Of a DNA stretch of 64,000 nt, positions 26,931 to 36,373 are shown piece by piece (position 1 is the first letter of the stretch; the number at the start of each line of letters is the position of its first letter). Origin of the DNA: Piscirickettsiaceae bacterium (GTDB lineage: Bacteria > Pseudomonadota > Gammaproteobacteria > Nitrosococcales > Methylophagaceae). The notes beneath the pieces are model-generated. The model was not told the DNA's origin and ran no database searches. It was given only the letters and a program-made list of their open reading frames with translations. A program made the translations under genes and the position numbers. Location: the NCBI GenBank assembly GCA_013215825.1, contig JABSQN010000005.1, forward strand, positions 160,001 to 224,000, read 5' to 3'.

Positions 26931-28382
26931 TTATCGAATTGTCTTAGAGCTAATTACAATCATCTTCTCAACCTGCATATCTTCCATTGTGTAAGGAATA
27001 CCGCCAGTACCCAAGCCTGAATGACGCAAGCCTGCAAATGGCATCCAATCTACTCTGAACGCAGTATGCTCATTGACCATTACTGCTGATGCTGCCAAGC
27101 GATCTGACACATACATTGCCGTATCAATATTCTCGCTATAAACTGAAGCCTGAAAAGCCACATCAAGTGAATTTGCACTCTCAATTGCATGATCAATATC
27201 ACTAAATGGATACACGCAAACCACAGGGCCAAACACTTCCAATTTTGAAAGGTTGCTATCCGATGACGGATTAAATAACACTGTAGGTTCATAGCAATTA
27301 TTCGGTAGTGAGTGCCCACCACACATCAAATCACCACCCAATTCAACGGCTTGTTGAACCCACGAATTTACACGCTCAACTTCTGCTGGCCGAATTAAAG
27401 GCCCAACCTCCGTCTTGTCAGATAAAGGGTCGCCGACCACCATCAATTTTGCGGCAGTCGCTAGCTTATCCGCAAGCGTTCGTGCAATAGAATCATGAAC
27501 ATAAATTCGTTGCACAGACACACACACTTGCCCTGCATGATAAAAACCACCTTTAGCAAGTGCTGGAATAACCAAGTCAAGATCCGCATCTTCTGCCACT
27601 ATTACAGGCGCCGCACCACCGTGTTCTAACGCACAACGAGTTCCTGGAGCAAGTTTAGAGCGTAGATACCAACCTACTTTCGCACTGCCAATAAAACTAA
27701 AAAACGCCACTCGAGGATCGGTCACCAAGGCTTCTGCTGTTGGAATATCTTGTGGAACCAATGCTTGGCACCATGCTTCGGGCAAACCTGCTTGATGGAA
27801 AATATCAACCAAACGAAAACAGGATAATGGTGTATCTCCTGCTGGTTTTACAATCACTGGACAGCCAGCGGCAATAGCGGGTCCTATCTGATGAGCAATC
27901 AAATTCAGTGGATGATTAAAAGCGCTCACCGCCACCACGACACCAATGGGCTCTTTATTCATAATGGTGAAACGATGTTGCGATGCTGGATTAACGCCCA
28001 TCGCAACCGGTTTGCATACATCGTTACGTAAAGCATCCGCACATAACCGAATACTATCAATACAACGAACCATTTCAATCTTAGAATCTAATAATGGCTT
28101 GCCGCCCTCATGAGAAGAAGCAATAGCCAATTCATCCGCCTGCGCTTTCATCAGTGTAATAGCTGCTTCAAGAATGCTAAGTCGCTGTGGTATTGAGAGC
28201 CAATTATCACGATCAGCAAATAAAGCACTGGCCGTTTGTAATGCTTGATTAATATCGTCAAGATCAGCGGTCTCAACCGTTGCTAAGACCTGCCCATCAA
28301 AGGGAGAAGTCACTTCTATTTGATGATCATTCGTTTTAGTTCGACCCGCAATTTTAAGAGGGAAATGTGTTATATCAGTCAT
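26931..28382 (-). CDS. NAD(P)-dependent aldehyde dehydrogenase
   Basis: 483-aa aldehyde dehydrogenase superfamily protein. The general-base Glu lies in CALEHGGAAPVIV and the catalytic Cys in HAGQVCVSVQRIYVH. PVIVKPAGDTPLSCF is the cofactor-binding loop, and the C-terminal EVFGPVVCVYPF is typical. Substrate is unknown. The gene lies 12 bases downstream of an acetolactate-synthase-like TPP enzyme, so the pair may act in one pathway, the dehydrogenase oxidising an aldehyde made by decarboxylation of a 2-oxo acid. The sequence type is close to succinate-semialdehyde and phosphonoacetaldehyde dehydrogenases, but context supports neither. Confidence 0.85.
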   Translation of the reverse strand: MTDITHFPLKIAGRTKTNDHQIEVTSPFDGQVLATVETADLDDINQALQTASALFADRDNWLSIPQRLSILEAAITLMKAQADELAIASSHEGGKPLLDSKIEMVRCIDSIRLCADALRNDVCKPVAMGVNPASQHRFTIMNKEPIGVVVAVSAFNHPLNLIAHQIGPAIAAGCPVIVKPAGDTPLSCFRLVDIFHQAGLPEAWCQALVPQDIPTAEALVTDPRVAFFSFIGSAKVGWYLRSKLAPGTRCALEHGGAAPVIVAEDADLDLVIPALAKGGFYHAGQVCVSVQRIYVHDSIARTLADKLATAAKLMVVGDPLSDKTEVGPLIRPAEVERVNSWVQQAVELGGDLMCGGHSLPNNCYEPTVLFNPSSDSNLSKLEVFGPVVCVYPFSDIDHAIESANSLDVAFQASVYSENIDTAMYVSDRLAASAVMVNEHTAFRVDWMPFAGLRHSGLGTGGIPYTMEDMQVEKMIVISSKTIR

Positions 28383-28394
28383 TATAGAATCGCC

Positions 28395-30035
28395 TTATAA
28401 AATGCAGATTTTTTCTTTTAAACCTTCATTCAAAATCGAATGATTGAGAGAATAATCAACGGCTAGTTCAATCAAATGAACACCTTTAGAATTCAATGCA
28501 TGCCGCAATACTGTCTTAAATTCACTATGACTACTTGGTCGATGCCCAGTTGCACCATAACTTTCAGCATATTTCACAAAGTCAGGATTATTGTAATCTA
28601 AGCCAAAGTTATTAAAGCCCATGCCTTCTTGCTTCCACTTGATCATGCCATAAGCATTATCATTAAGGATGATCACAACCAGATCAAGCTCTAACCTCAC
28701 CGCGGTTTCCATTTCTTGTGAATTCATCATAAATCCACCATCACCACAGACGCTGATCACCTTGCGGTCTGGATTAATCAATTTCGCCAACATGGCTGAG
28801 GGTAACCCCGCCCCCATTGTTGCCAAGGCATTATCCAGTAATAAGGTATTATTTTGATAACAAGGATAATTGCGGGCAAACCAAATTTTATAGACACCAT
28901 TATCTAAGGTGACGATGCCATCTTCATCCAACTCCTCACGAATAGCACTGACCGCACTTTGAGGGAGCACAGGGAAACGCTCATCATCACTGTATTTAGA
29001 TAAACGCTTTTTAACTTCATCTCTCACACGATAGAAGTAATCAAAATCCCAATGTGACTGTGGTGTTAACAAGGATTTCAAGCGATTAACCGTCGTCGCA
29101 ATATCTCCCACCACATCCAACTGAGGGAAATAAACAGCATCAAGTTGTGCTGCTGAAAAGTTCACATGAATAACGTTGGGGCCGCCTTCTTTCATAAAGA
29201 AGGGTGGCTTTTCAATAACATCATGACCGATATTGATAATTAAATCCGCACGCTCAATTGCACAATGAAGAAAATCATGATCTGATAATGCAGCAGTGCC
29301 CAGATAGGCATCATGACGTTCATCAATAACACCCTTACCCATTTGTGTATTAAAAAATGGAATCCCCGTTTGTTCGATAAACTGCATCAATGCCACACTT
29401 GTCCGCTTTCTATTGGCACCTGCACCAATTAGCAACAACGGCATTTTTGCAGACCGAATCATATCTGCAGCACTTTCAATAGCAAAGCTATCTGCATCAG
29501 GACGACGAACCGGTGCAACTTTATACAAATGCTCATTCGCGTCTTCAGCTGCAATATCTTCCGGCAACTCTATATGTACAGCGCCAGGACGTTCTTCCAT
29601 AGCAAGACGAAAAGCCTCGCGAACAGTCGCAGCAATTACATTTCCGTGAACAACTTGTTTAGTGAACTTAGTGATAGGACGCATCATATCGACAATATTA
29701 ACGATCTGGAACTGCCCTTGTTTACTCGCCTTAATAGGTTTTTGTCCCGTGATCATCATCATCGGCATACCGCCTAATTGAGCATATGCTGCTGGCGTGA
29801 CAAGATTAGTTGCTCCAGGACCTAGCGTTGCCAAACAAACACCTGGTTTACCCGTTAATCGTCCATAGGTTGCAGCCATAAAGCCAGCACCTTGCTCATG
29901 ACGAGTAAGAATAAGTTTTATTGTAGATCCCTGTAAAGAATCAAGAAAATCCAAGTTCTCCTCGCCAGGTATACCAAAAATATATTCAACACCCTCATTT
30001 TCTAACGCTTTAACAAACAGATCTGACGTTTTCAT
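28395..30035 (-). CDS. Acetolactate-synthase-like TPP-dependent enzyme
   Basis: Large-subunit-type thiamine-diphosphate enzyme, 546 aa from ATG 30035. That start has an AAGGA ribosome site; a TTG 30 bases upstream is in frame but less likely. The N-terminal PYR domain has the activating Glu in ILTRHEQGAGFMA. The C-terminal PP domain has the TPP/Mg motif CGDGGFMMNS with NDNAYGMIKWKQEG. No regulatory small subunit (ilvH/ilvN) follows; instead an aldehyde dehydrogenase gene lies 12 bases on. This suggests a catabolic or accessory role (AlsS-like acetolactate formation or another 2-oxo-acid decarboxylation) rather than branched-chain amino acid synthesis. Confidence 0.85.
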   Translation of the reverse strand: MKTSDLFVKALENEGVEYIFGIPGEENLDFLDSLQGSTIKLILTRHEQGAGFMAATYGRLTGKPGVCLATLGPGATNLVTPAAYAQLGGMPMMMITGQKPIKASKQGQFQIVNIVDMMRPITKFTKQVVHGNVIAATVREAFRLAMEERPGAVHIELPEDIAAEDANEHLYKVAPVRRPDADSFAIESAADMIRSAKMPLLLIGAGANRKRTSVALMQFIEQTGIPFFNTQMGKGVIDERHDAYLGTAALSDHDFLHCAIERADLIINIGHDVIEKPPFFMKEGGPNVIHVNFSAAQLDAVYFPQLDVVGDIATTVNRLKSLLTPQSHWDFDYFYRVRDEVKKRLSKYSDDERFPVLPQSAVSAIREELDEDGIVTLDNGVYKIWFARNYPCYQNNTLLLDNALATMGAGLPSAMLAKLINPDRKVISVCGDGGFMMNSQEMETAVRLELDLVVIILNDNAYGMIKWKQEGMGFNNFGLDYNNPDFVKYAESYGATGHRPSSHSEFKTVLRHALNSKGVHLIELAVDYSLNHSILNEGLKEKICIL

Positions 30036-30363
30036 GAAATTAGTCCTTATTTCCTGACAATACAATTTTATAGCCCAAGGCTCACTAACTCGTTAATTCT
30101 CAAGATTGATACTATCATAGAAAATTTAATGCTGATAAATTTGTAATGGTCTAATGAAACCGGAAGGATTTATAGCATAAAACAAGCAAAACCTCACAAG
30201 TATTCAAATAACCATAAGCCCCAGGCAAAAACTAGAATATGCCAAATTAATGGTAGAAGATCTGAACGATTAACAGGCGTTTAGTTCCTGTTCCTTAAAC
30301 AGAATTCAGGTTAGTTAGGAACGATTTCATTTTTGAGTTATAAACAGGGGCAAGAGAGCCGTC
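30036..30363. other. Intergenic region upstream of the TPP enzyme
   Basis: 328 bases without coding potential that I can support. It holds the promoter region of the leftward TPP-enzyme operon: a weak candidate has -10 TATAAA at 30067-30072 (minus strand) and a poor -35 TTAACG at 30091-30096, 18 bases away. No clear terminator is visible for the GDT1-family gene that ends at 30364. Confidence 0.4.
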
Positions 30364-30981
30364 TCAGAATGCCATATATGTTTTATATGCTGCAAATAGT
30401 GCAAGAGAAAGGAAAATGACGCCGCTTATGCGATGAATAAATGTAATTGATATTCTTTGCAATATTGTCCGGCCAGCCCACACGCCTAGTGCTGATGTTG
30501 TTATTAAGGCCGCTGTAGAACCCAACCATACTGCAATTGGAATGCTTGTGCTACTGAGGGCTATTACGGCTAATTGAGTCTTATCACCAAATTCCGCGAC
30601 TATAATAAGCAAGAATGTTCCCATCAAAATACTACCATGACTACGTATTGTCACAGTTTCATTTTCAGGGTCTGCTGTTACACATAATGCATGACTTCCA
30701 AATACTGCAAATAATATGGCGACGACAGCAGATATAATGACTTCAGGCAGCCAATTGGCAATTACAACGCCAAAAGTAACCGCCATGGTATTAAGAAATA
30801 TAAATGCCAAGATAGAACCTAGGATCACAGGTGATGCTCTGTATCTTGTTGCAAGCACCATACACACGAGTTGACTTTTATCTCCTATTTCAGCCGCAAA
30901 TATAAGTAGGAAGCTAGAGCCTGATATAGTGATGATTTCAAGCCAATTATAACTTGGTAATAAGTTAATCAAATAGTCCAT
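30364..30981 (-). CDS. TMEM165/GDT1-family cation transporter
   Basis: 205-aa polytopic inner-membrane protein with about six membrane helices in two homologous halves. Each half has the family signature, FAAEIGDKSQ and VAEFGDKTQ, whose acidic residues bind the cation. Bacterial members (for example MneA) export Mn2+; eukaryotic ones move Ca2+/Mn2+. It is the last gene downstream of nhaR-nhaA with a 31-base gap, so ion homeostasis fits the context. Ion specificity cannot be read from the sequence. Confidence 0.9.
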   Translation of the reverse strand: MDYLINLLPSYNWLEIITISGSSFLLIFAAEIGDKSQLVCMVLATRYRASPVILGSILAFIFLNTMAVTFGVVIANWLPEVIISAVVAILFAVFGSHALCVTADPENETVTIRSHGSILMGTFLLIIVAEFGDKTQLAVIALSSTSIPIAVWLGSTAALITTSALGVWAGRTILQRISITFIHRISGVIFLSLALFAAYKTYMAF

Positions 30982-31012
30982 ATAAATGGTTCCCTATATT
31001 CAGGCAGTTGAG

Positions 31013-32410
31013 TTACTTTTCATGCTCAGTTGATTGGTTTGCAGGTTTACTCACAACGTAAAGCCAAATAAAGCCTGCTATTCCAGCCAATAATGATGCC
31101 GCAAGGATCCCCGTTTTAGCCATGAGCAATAATTCATCATTATGACTAAAGCCTAGTTGGGCAACAAAAATTGACATTGTAAAGCCGATTCCAGCTAAAA
31201 GTGACACACCTGCTATTTGGGTAAAACGAGTATCTTTGGGAAGTTCTGCAATCCCAAACTTTAGTGCCAGCCAGCTAATCCCTGTGATACCGATAAACTT
31301 ACCTAAAATTAAGCCTAGTGATACTCCGATCATAACCGGGTGGGTTACTGTTTCGCTCAATGAGCTAAAAGACATGGGTATACCCGCATTTGCCAAGGCA
31401 AAAATCGGAATTACCAAATAAGCAACCGGCATATGCCAAGCATGTTCTAGACGCTGAAGTGGAACACCGACACTATCAATACTATATTCTAATTTCTGTA
31501 CGACGGAACTCAGTTCATGATTGGTCATAATGCTCTGGTTTTGCTGATGGCTTTTATCAAAGCTCTTCATCAGGCCTTTCACATGTAAACTAAAACGATC
31601 GGGATCGTATTTAGGAATAGCAGGAACTGACATTGCACCTAAAATACCCGCCAGAGTGGGATGTATTCCAGAAAGTAATAAAGCATACCAAAGTGCGATA
31701 GCAACGAGGAGGTAGGGTAGTGTTTTACGAATACCTGACATATTAAAAGCAAGCAAAATGATAAACATCAATCCAGCTACTAATAATGGAGTGATGGCAA
31801 TCGTCTCGGTATAAAACACGGCAATAACTAGGACAGCACCCAGATCATCCACAATAGCTAGTGCAACCAAAAATGTAATCAAGGCTCTAGGGATGCGATT
31901 CGCTAATAATGCTAATGCACCAATTGCAAAAGCAATATCTGTCGCCATGGGGATCCCCCAACCATTAGCGGCATCACCATGAGGGTTAATCATATAATAG
32001 ATCAATGCTGGCACAACCATGCCACCTACTGCGGCAGCAATAGGTAGCATGGCATTACGTAGTTTTGATAACTCACCGACTAATATTTCACGCTTTAATT
32101 CCAAGCCGACAACAAAGAAAAATAAGGCCATAAGCCCATCATTAATCCAGTGATGTAAACTCATCTCCACTGACCAGCTACCCACACCCACTAATAGTGG
32201 TGTATGAAGAATATGTAAATACGTTTCTGAAAACGAACTATTCGCAAGAAATAAGGCAAGTATTGCCGTGCCCATCAATAGTAATCCACTGGTAGTCTGG
32301 CGGTGAATAAATTCTTCAAATGGGTCTAATATTTTGTCGAAACGTTGTTCCCATGGTGCAAGATAGACACCGTTTTTTCTTTCAGCATTTGAATGCCTTG
32401 TTTCACTCAT
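31013..32410 (-). CDS. nhaA: Na+/H+ antiporter NhaA
   Basis: Electrogenic Na+(Li+)/H+ antiporter of the inner membrane for sodium and alkaline-pH tolerance. 465 aa, longer than the 388 aa of E. coli NhaA. The ion-binding Asp pair is in ALAIVDDLGAVLVI; the conserved Asp lies in PMATDIAFAIG and the conserved Lys in LGKFIGITG. The extra length is an N-terminal hydrophilic stretch and a loop around FSLHVKGLMKSFDKSHQQNQ. Its ATG directly follows the nhaR stop, and its ribosome site lies within the end of nhaR, so the two are translationally linked. Confidence 0.95.
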   Translation of the reverse strand: MSETRHSNAERKNGVYLAPWEQRFDKILDPFEEFIHRQTTSGLLLMGTAILALFLANSSFSETYLHILHTPLLVGVGSWSVEMSLHHWINDGLMALFFFVVGLELKREILVGELSKLRNAMLPIAAAVGGMVVPALIYYMINPHGDAANGWGIPMATDIAFAIGALALLANRIPRALITFLVALAIVDDLGAVLVIAVFYTETIAITPLLVAGLMFIILLAFNMSGIRKTLPYLLVAIALWYALLLSGIHPTLAGILGAMSVPAIPKYDPDRFSLHVKGLMKSFDKSHQQNQSIMTNHELSSVVQKLEYSIDSVGVPLQRLEHAWHMPVAYLVIPIFALANAGIPMSFSSLSETVTHPVMIGVSLGLILGKFIGITGISWLALKFGIAELPKDTRFTQIAGVSLLAGIGFTMSIFVAQLGFSHNDELLLMAKTGILAASLLAGIAGFIWLYVVSKPANQSTEHEK

Positions 32411-33313
32411 TTATTTCTCCTGGGCAAATAGTGTCTTATTTGCTAACTCTATTACTGTAGAAACGATAGGATTTATGACTCGACGTTCAACTGAGATAGC
32501 ATAAAAAGATTCTGTTATTTCATCGGTTTGACCAATTGCTTTAACACCATATTGCTGCATGACTTCTTGCTCCAATGCCGTTGGTGCTAAAAAAATTCCT
32601 ACTCCCTTTTGGCCAAAAGATTTCATCAAAGCACTATCATCAAATTCTGCAACAATCCTCGGATAAAGTTGATTTTTAACTAACCATTGATCAATATCTG
32701 TACGTAATTGATTACCTAGACTTGGCAATAATAATGGCGCACCATTTAAACAATCAGGAAAATCTTGGCTTAATGTCTTTTGTATTTGTTCCGTAGCAAA
32801 AAAGCTAACCGAACACTCTCCAAGTTTATGACTAAAACCTCGAGTACTTACGCTGGGAGGGATCGGTCGATCCGCTATAACAAGATCCAAGCGATGTAAG
32901 GTCAACTCAGCCAATAGTGTTTCTAAATCTGTTTCTCTACAAACCATTCTTGTTGATTCAGGCATTTGCAGAACAGGCAATAGAATATGCTGTGCAATGG
33001 ATTTAGGCACGACATCAACAACCCCTACTCTGAATACCTGTTGGCGCTTACTCGGTAGTTGATGCATCATTTGTTCAAGTTCATTACCCAAAGAAAATAT
33101 TTCATCGGCAAAGCTCAGTACTTGACGTCCAATATCAGTAATTTCTAAATTACGCCCTACTTTACTGAATAACTCAACACCAAAATACTCCTCCAATAAA
33201 GTCAGCTGCCCACTAATTGTCTGAGGCGTTATATGAAGGCGCTCACTTGCTCTAGCGATGCCTCCCTCTTTAGCAACTGTCCAAAAATAATGTAGATGTT
33301 TGTAATTAATCAT
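32411..33313 (-). CDS. nhaR: LysR-family regulator NhaR
   Basis: LysR-type transcriptional regulator, 300 aa. The N-terminal winged helix-turn-helix is HYFWTVAKEGGIARASERLH with ITPQTISGQLTLLEEYFG, the NhaR type. A C-terminal periplasmic-binding-like effector domain follows. In E. coli NhaR activates nhaA in response to Na+. Here it precedes nhaA on the same strand with no gap, opposite to the E. coli order nhaA-nhaR, so regulator and transporter probably share a transcript. Confidence 0.92.
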   Translation of the reverse strand: MINYKHLHYFWTVAKEGGIARASERLHITPQTISGQLTLLEEYFGVELFSKVGRNLEITDIGRQVLSFADEIFSLGNELEQMMHQLPSKRQQVFRVGVVDVVPKSIAQHILLPVLQMPESTRMVCRETDLETLLAELTLHRLDLVIADRPIPPSVSTRGFSHKLGECSVSFFATEQIQKTLSQDFPDCLNGAPLLLPSLGNQLRTDIDQWLVKNQLYPRIVAEFDDSALMKSFGQKGVGIFLAPTALEQEVMQQYGVKAIGQTDEITESFYAISVERRVINPIVSTVIELANKTLFAQEK

Positions 33314-33387
33314 ATATCACTTCACCTCGTAATTTACGATGAGTCTAGCAGTTATACTCGGTTTTTACTAACTAACTTGAGATCTGG

Positions 33388-33850
33388 TTAAGAAGCCGTC
33401 ATCAGACTAAACTTTTCTCCTGTAATTCTCAGTGATGGCTTATTCTCCTTAGGGAAGTAAGCGATAAGCCCACCCATAATATTGAGCATAAAACCAGCCC
33501 ATAGTACCTTTACCTCTTTTGGCTATTCCAGCAAATGTTTTATGGCATTCAATACGAAGGGTATGGCAGACTTTTAGACTCGTTGAATCAACAACGCTAA
33601 TTTCAGTTGGATTCCCTTTAACAAGTGTAAAGTAAGCACACAGTGGTGTTAACGCATTGGCCATGACCGATAAGAAGCGGGTATAACGGAGCAAGTAAGG
33701 AAAATATCCTTTGTAGAAACGTGCAATAAACCCAGTGTAATAGTGCTTGAAGTCTCGTTGATTTGATGAATGAAAAGCAATAATAATCGTCATTTGTCAT
33801 TCTGCCCTGCCTGTTTTTCTGTCGAGAACCATTAGCTAAAGGTTAGACAT
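33388..33850 (-). pseudogene. Decayed IS982-type transposase
   Basis: Remnant of a DDE transposase. An open stretch (33449-33793) gives TIIIAFHSSNQRDFKHYY, then VVDSTSLKVC with the first catalytic Asp, HKTFAGIAKRGKGTMGWFY, and then goes out of frame. In another frame the DNA continues with LNIMGGLIAYFPKENKPSL and a stop at 33388-33390, which looks like the C-terminal tail of the same family. The middle, with the remaining catalytic residues, is thus deleted. Upstream, RQKNRQGRMT is readable in a third frame. I find no intact terminal inverted repeats. The element is non-functional. Confidence 0.7.
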
Positions 33851-33952
33851 TCATACCCCGCTATATGAACATTGTGTCTTTTATCCGAACGTCACGGTAG
33901 CGTATTTAAGTTGGATCTTCTAATTAGGTGAAATTAAAGATAAAAGCTGGAT

Positions 33953-35152
33953 TTATGTGGGCGTTAGTTGGCGTGATAATAGGGTGGCGGCAGTGAGAAA
34001 TAGGCTGGAGGCGATCAAGCACCCCGATAAGCCGTAATGTTGGAATAATAAGCCTGACAGTAAGGTGCCAGTTAATCGCCCACCGGCATTGGCCATATAA
34101 TAAAAGCCGACATTCATCGCGACTTTATCATGATCTGACCATGCGACGATGAGATAGGAATGAACTGCCGAGTTGATGGCAAAGACGATGGCGAACAGAC
34201 TTAATCCTGTAATAATGACCCAGTTAGGACTGATGTTTTGAGTGAGTGCTAGGGCGATACCTGCAGGAATAAAGATAAGAGCAAAGGCAAGGTGCTGGGC
34301 TGTTTTTCCATTCGGTGAATGATGTTTGAGCAGTTTAGGTGTGAGTGCTTGAATGATGCCATAGCCGATGATCCACAAGGCGAGGAAGCCACCTGTTTGT
34401 TCGTATCCCCAACCTAATGTGGAGCTCAGATAAACCGGCAAGGCGATAACAAACCAAACATCACGTGAACCAAATAAAAAGAAGCGGGCGGCTGACAGCC
34501 AGTTTATGGCTGGATCATTGGCAAAAACGTGAGAGAATTTGGCTTTTTCTTTGGTTTTTCCTAAATCACGGGGTAATAAGAATAAGGTGATAACAAAGAC
34601 AATAAATAAGCCACCGGCTAAAATAAGCAAGGCAGTTTGGAAGTCATACACGGTGAGTAATAAGCCACCAAGAAAGAAACCTACACCTTTTAGGGTGTTT
34701 TTAGAGCCTGTTAATATGGCAATCCATTTGAAGAGTTTATTAGAGGATGCATTCGCTGTATCGCTAGGAATAAATAACTTCACACTGGCTTTGGCGCTCA
34801 TCTTATTGAGGTCTTTGGCAATGCCTGATACCGCTTGTGCTGCCATTACATAAATAATAGTTAGGTATTCATTAGGAACGGTGAGCATTAATAAGGCAAA
34901 GACTTGTAATAACATGCCAATATGCATGATTTTATTAAGTCCAAATCGTGCACCTAGCCAGCCGCCAACAAGATTGGTGATAATGCCAAAGAATTCATAA
35001 AATAAGAATAAGCTGGCAATGGCAAGAGGGGTGTAGCCAAGCTGGTGGAAATACAGCACTACCAACATGCGAATAGCGCCATCAGTTAGAGTGAAAGCCC
35101 AATAGCCTCCCGTGATAACAGCATAGTTTCGTAGGCTTTGTACTGCCTTCAT
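33953..35152 (-). CDS. arsJ: ArsJ-type organoarsenical efflux transporter
   Basis: 399-aa major facilitator superfamily protein with 12 predicted helices. The N-terminus RNYAVITGGYWAFTLTDGAIRMLVVLYFH and the loop VSGIAKDLNKMSAKASVKLF are characteristic of ArsJ. ArsJ exports 1-arseno-3-phosphoglycerate, made when GAPDH uses arsenate instead of phosphate; the product breaks down outside and releases arsenate. It lies 2 bases downstream of the GAPDH gene, the classic gapdh-arsJ pair. No arsR or arsC is in the window. Confidence 0.9.
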   Translation of the reverse strand: MKAVQSLRNYAVITGGYWAFTLTDGAIRMLVVLYFHQLGYTPLAIASLFLFYEFFGIITNLVGGWLGARFGLNKIMHIGMLLQVFALLMLTVPNEYLTIIYVMAAQAVSGIAKDLNKMSAKASVKLFIPSDTANASSNKLFKWIAILTGSKNTLKGVGFFLGGLLLTVYDFQTALLILAGGLFIVFVITLFLLPRDLGKTKEKAKFSHVFANDPAINWLSAARFFLFGSRDVWFVIALPVYLSSTLGWGYEQTGGFLALWIIGYGIIQALTPKLLKHHSPNGKTAQHLAFALIFIPAGIALALTQNISPNWVIITGLSLFAIVFAINSAVHSYLIVAWSDHDKVAMNVGFYYMANAGGRLTGTLLSGLLFQHYGLSGCLIASSLFLTAATLLSRQLTPT

Positions 35153-35154
35153 TG

Positions 35155-36168
35155 TTACATCGCCTGATCAATCATTTTGGCAAGATCAATCATGCGGTTC
35201 ACATAGCCCCATTCATTGTCATACCACGCGAGTATTTTCACTTGAGTATCATTAATGACCATTGTTGAGGGTGCATCGATAATTCCGGAGCGAGGATCAT
35301 TGGTGTAATCAGCAGAGACTAAAGGTCGAGTTTCATAGCCTAAGATGTCTTTCAATAAACCTTCAGATGCGGTTTTAAACAAAGCATTAACTTCTTCGGC
35401 ATTGGTTGCTCGTTTTGATTCAAATACAAAGTCAGTGAGCGATCCATTTAATAAGGGTACTCGAACGGCTAAACCATTTAATTTGCCTGCTAATTCAGGA
35501 AAGATAGTGGTAATGGCTTTGGCAGAACCGGTCGTTGTTGGAATTAATGATTGGCTACTAGCACGGGCGCGACGTAAGTCTTTATGGCCTTTATCAACAA
35601 TGGTTTGGGTATTGGTAATATTATGGATGGTGGTCATTGAACCATGTTTAATGCCTAAGGATTCATGCATGACTTTAACAACCGGCGCGAGACAGTTTGT
35701 GGTGCACGATGCCGCGGTGATGATGTGATGTTTATCTGGCTGATAAAGGTGATGATTCACCCCATAAACAAGATTAAGAGCAGGATCCGGACACGGCGCG
35801 GCAACAAGAACTTTCTTTATGCCTTGGTCAAAATAGGGCTGTAGTTGTTGCTCTGTTTTAAACTTTCCTGAACATTCTAAAACCAAATCAACATCATATT
35901 GAGCCCAATTTACTTCTGCTAGATTGGCGTGTTGGCTAACACTAATAGTCTGATCATCAATGTTTATCTGTTTTTCATTGCTAGAGATGTTTTTATCTTG
36001 TCCCCAGCGACCATGCACGGAGTCAAACTCTAATAAATGGGCGTGACAGCTTGCATTGCCTGATAGGTCATTGATATGAACAAATTCAAACTCATCGCAT
36101 TCCCATCCGGCCCGCAAAGCCAGTTTACCCATTCGGCCAAAGCCATTGATTCCAACTCGTAGCGTCAT
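35155..36168 (-). CDS. gapdh: ArsJ-associated glyceraldehyde-3-phosphate dehydrogenase
   Basis: 337-aa phosphorylating GAPDH. The Rossmann motif is [16 protein letters not shown] and the catalytic Cys154 lies in [13 protein letters not shown], with the His in [15 protein letters not shown]. Position immediately before arsJ indicates the specialised role of forming 1-arseno-3-phosphoglycerate from glyceraldehyde-3-phosphate and arsenate. A good ribosome site (AAAGGA) precedes the ATG. A glycolytic role cannot be excluded. Confidence 0.92.
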   Translation of the reverse strand: MTLRVGINGFGRMGKLALRAGWECDEFEFVHINDLSGNASCHAHLLEFDSVHGRWGQDKNISSNEKQINIDDQTISVSQHANLAEVNWAQYDVDLVLECSGKFKTEQQLQPYFDQGIKKVLVAAPCPDPALNLVYGVNHHLYQPDKHHIITAASCTTNCLAPVVKVMHESLGIKHGSMTTIHNITNTQTIVDKGHKDLRRARASSQSLIPTTTGSAKAITTIFPELAGKLNGLAVRVPLLNGSLTDFVFESKRATNAEEVNALFKTASEGLLKDILGYETRPLVSADYTNDPRSGIIDAPSTMVINDTQVKILAWYDNEWGYVNRMIDLAKMIDQAM

Positions 36169-36224
36169 TTATTGTCCTTTTAGGCTGTAGAACGGGTATC
36201 GCTTGAAGCCACCGTTTTTCGTTT

Positions 36225-36304
36225 CGTCATTCCCGTGAAAATGGGAATTTATGGGCAGTGAAAATAGTCGCTATCGTTGGATCGCCGTTTTTACGAGGAT
36301 GACG
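36225..36304 (-). repeat. REPIN-like 80-bp palindromic element, copy A
   Basis: 80 bases with imperfect inverted ends (CGTCATTCCCG at one end, CGAGGATGACG at the other) and the conserved core TGGGCAGTGAAAATAGT. Its reverse complement aligns without gaps to copies at 40141-40220 and 45121-45200. It lies between the SH3-domain gene and the GAPDH-arsJ operon. Confidence 0.85.
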
Positions 36305-36373
36305 GATTTTATTAAAACGCCTGCATCTTGAATAGTCACGGGTATATAGCTAACAATGGCAAGCTAGTAGCTG

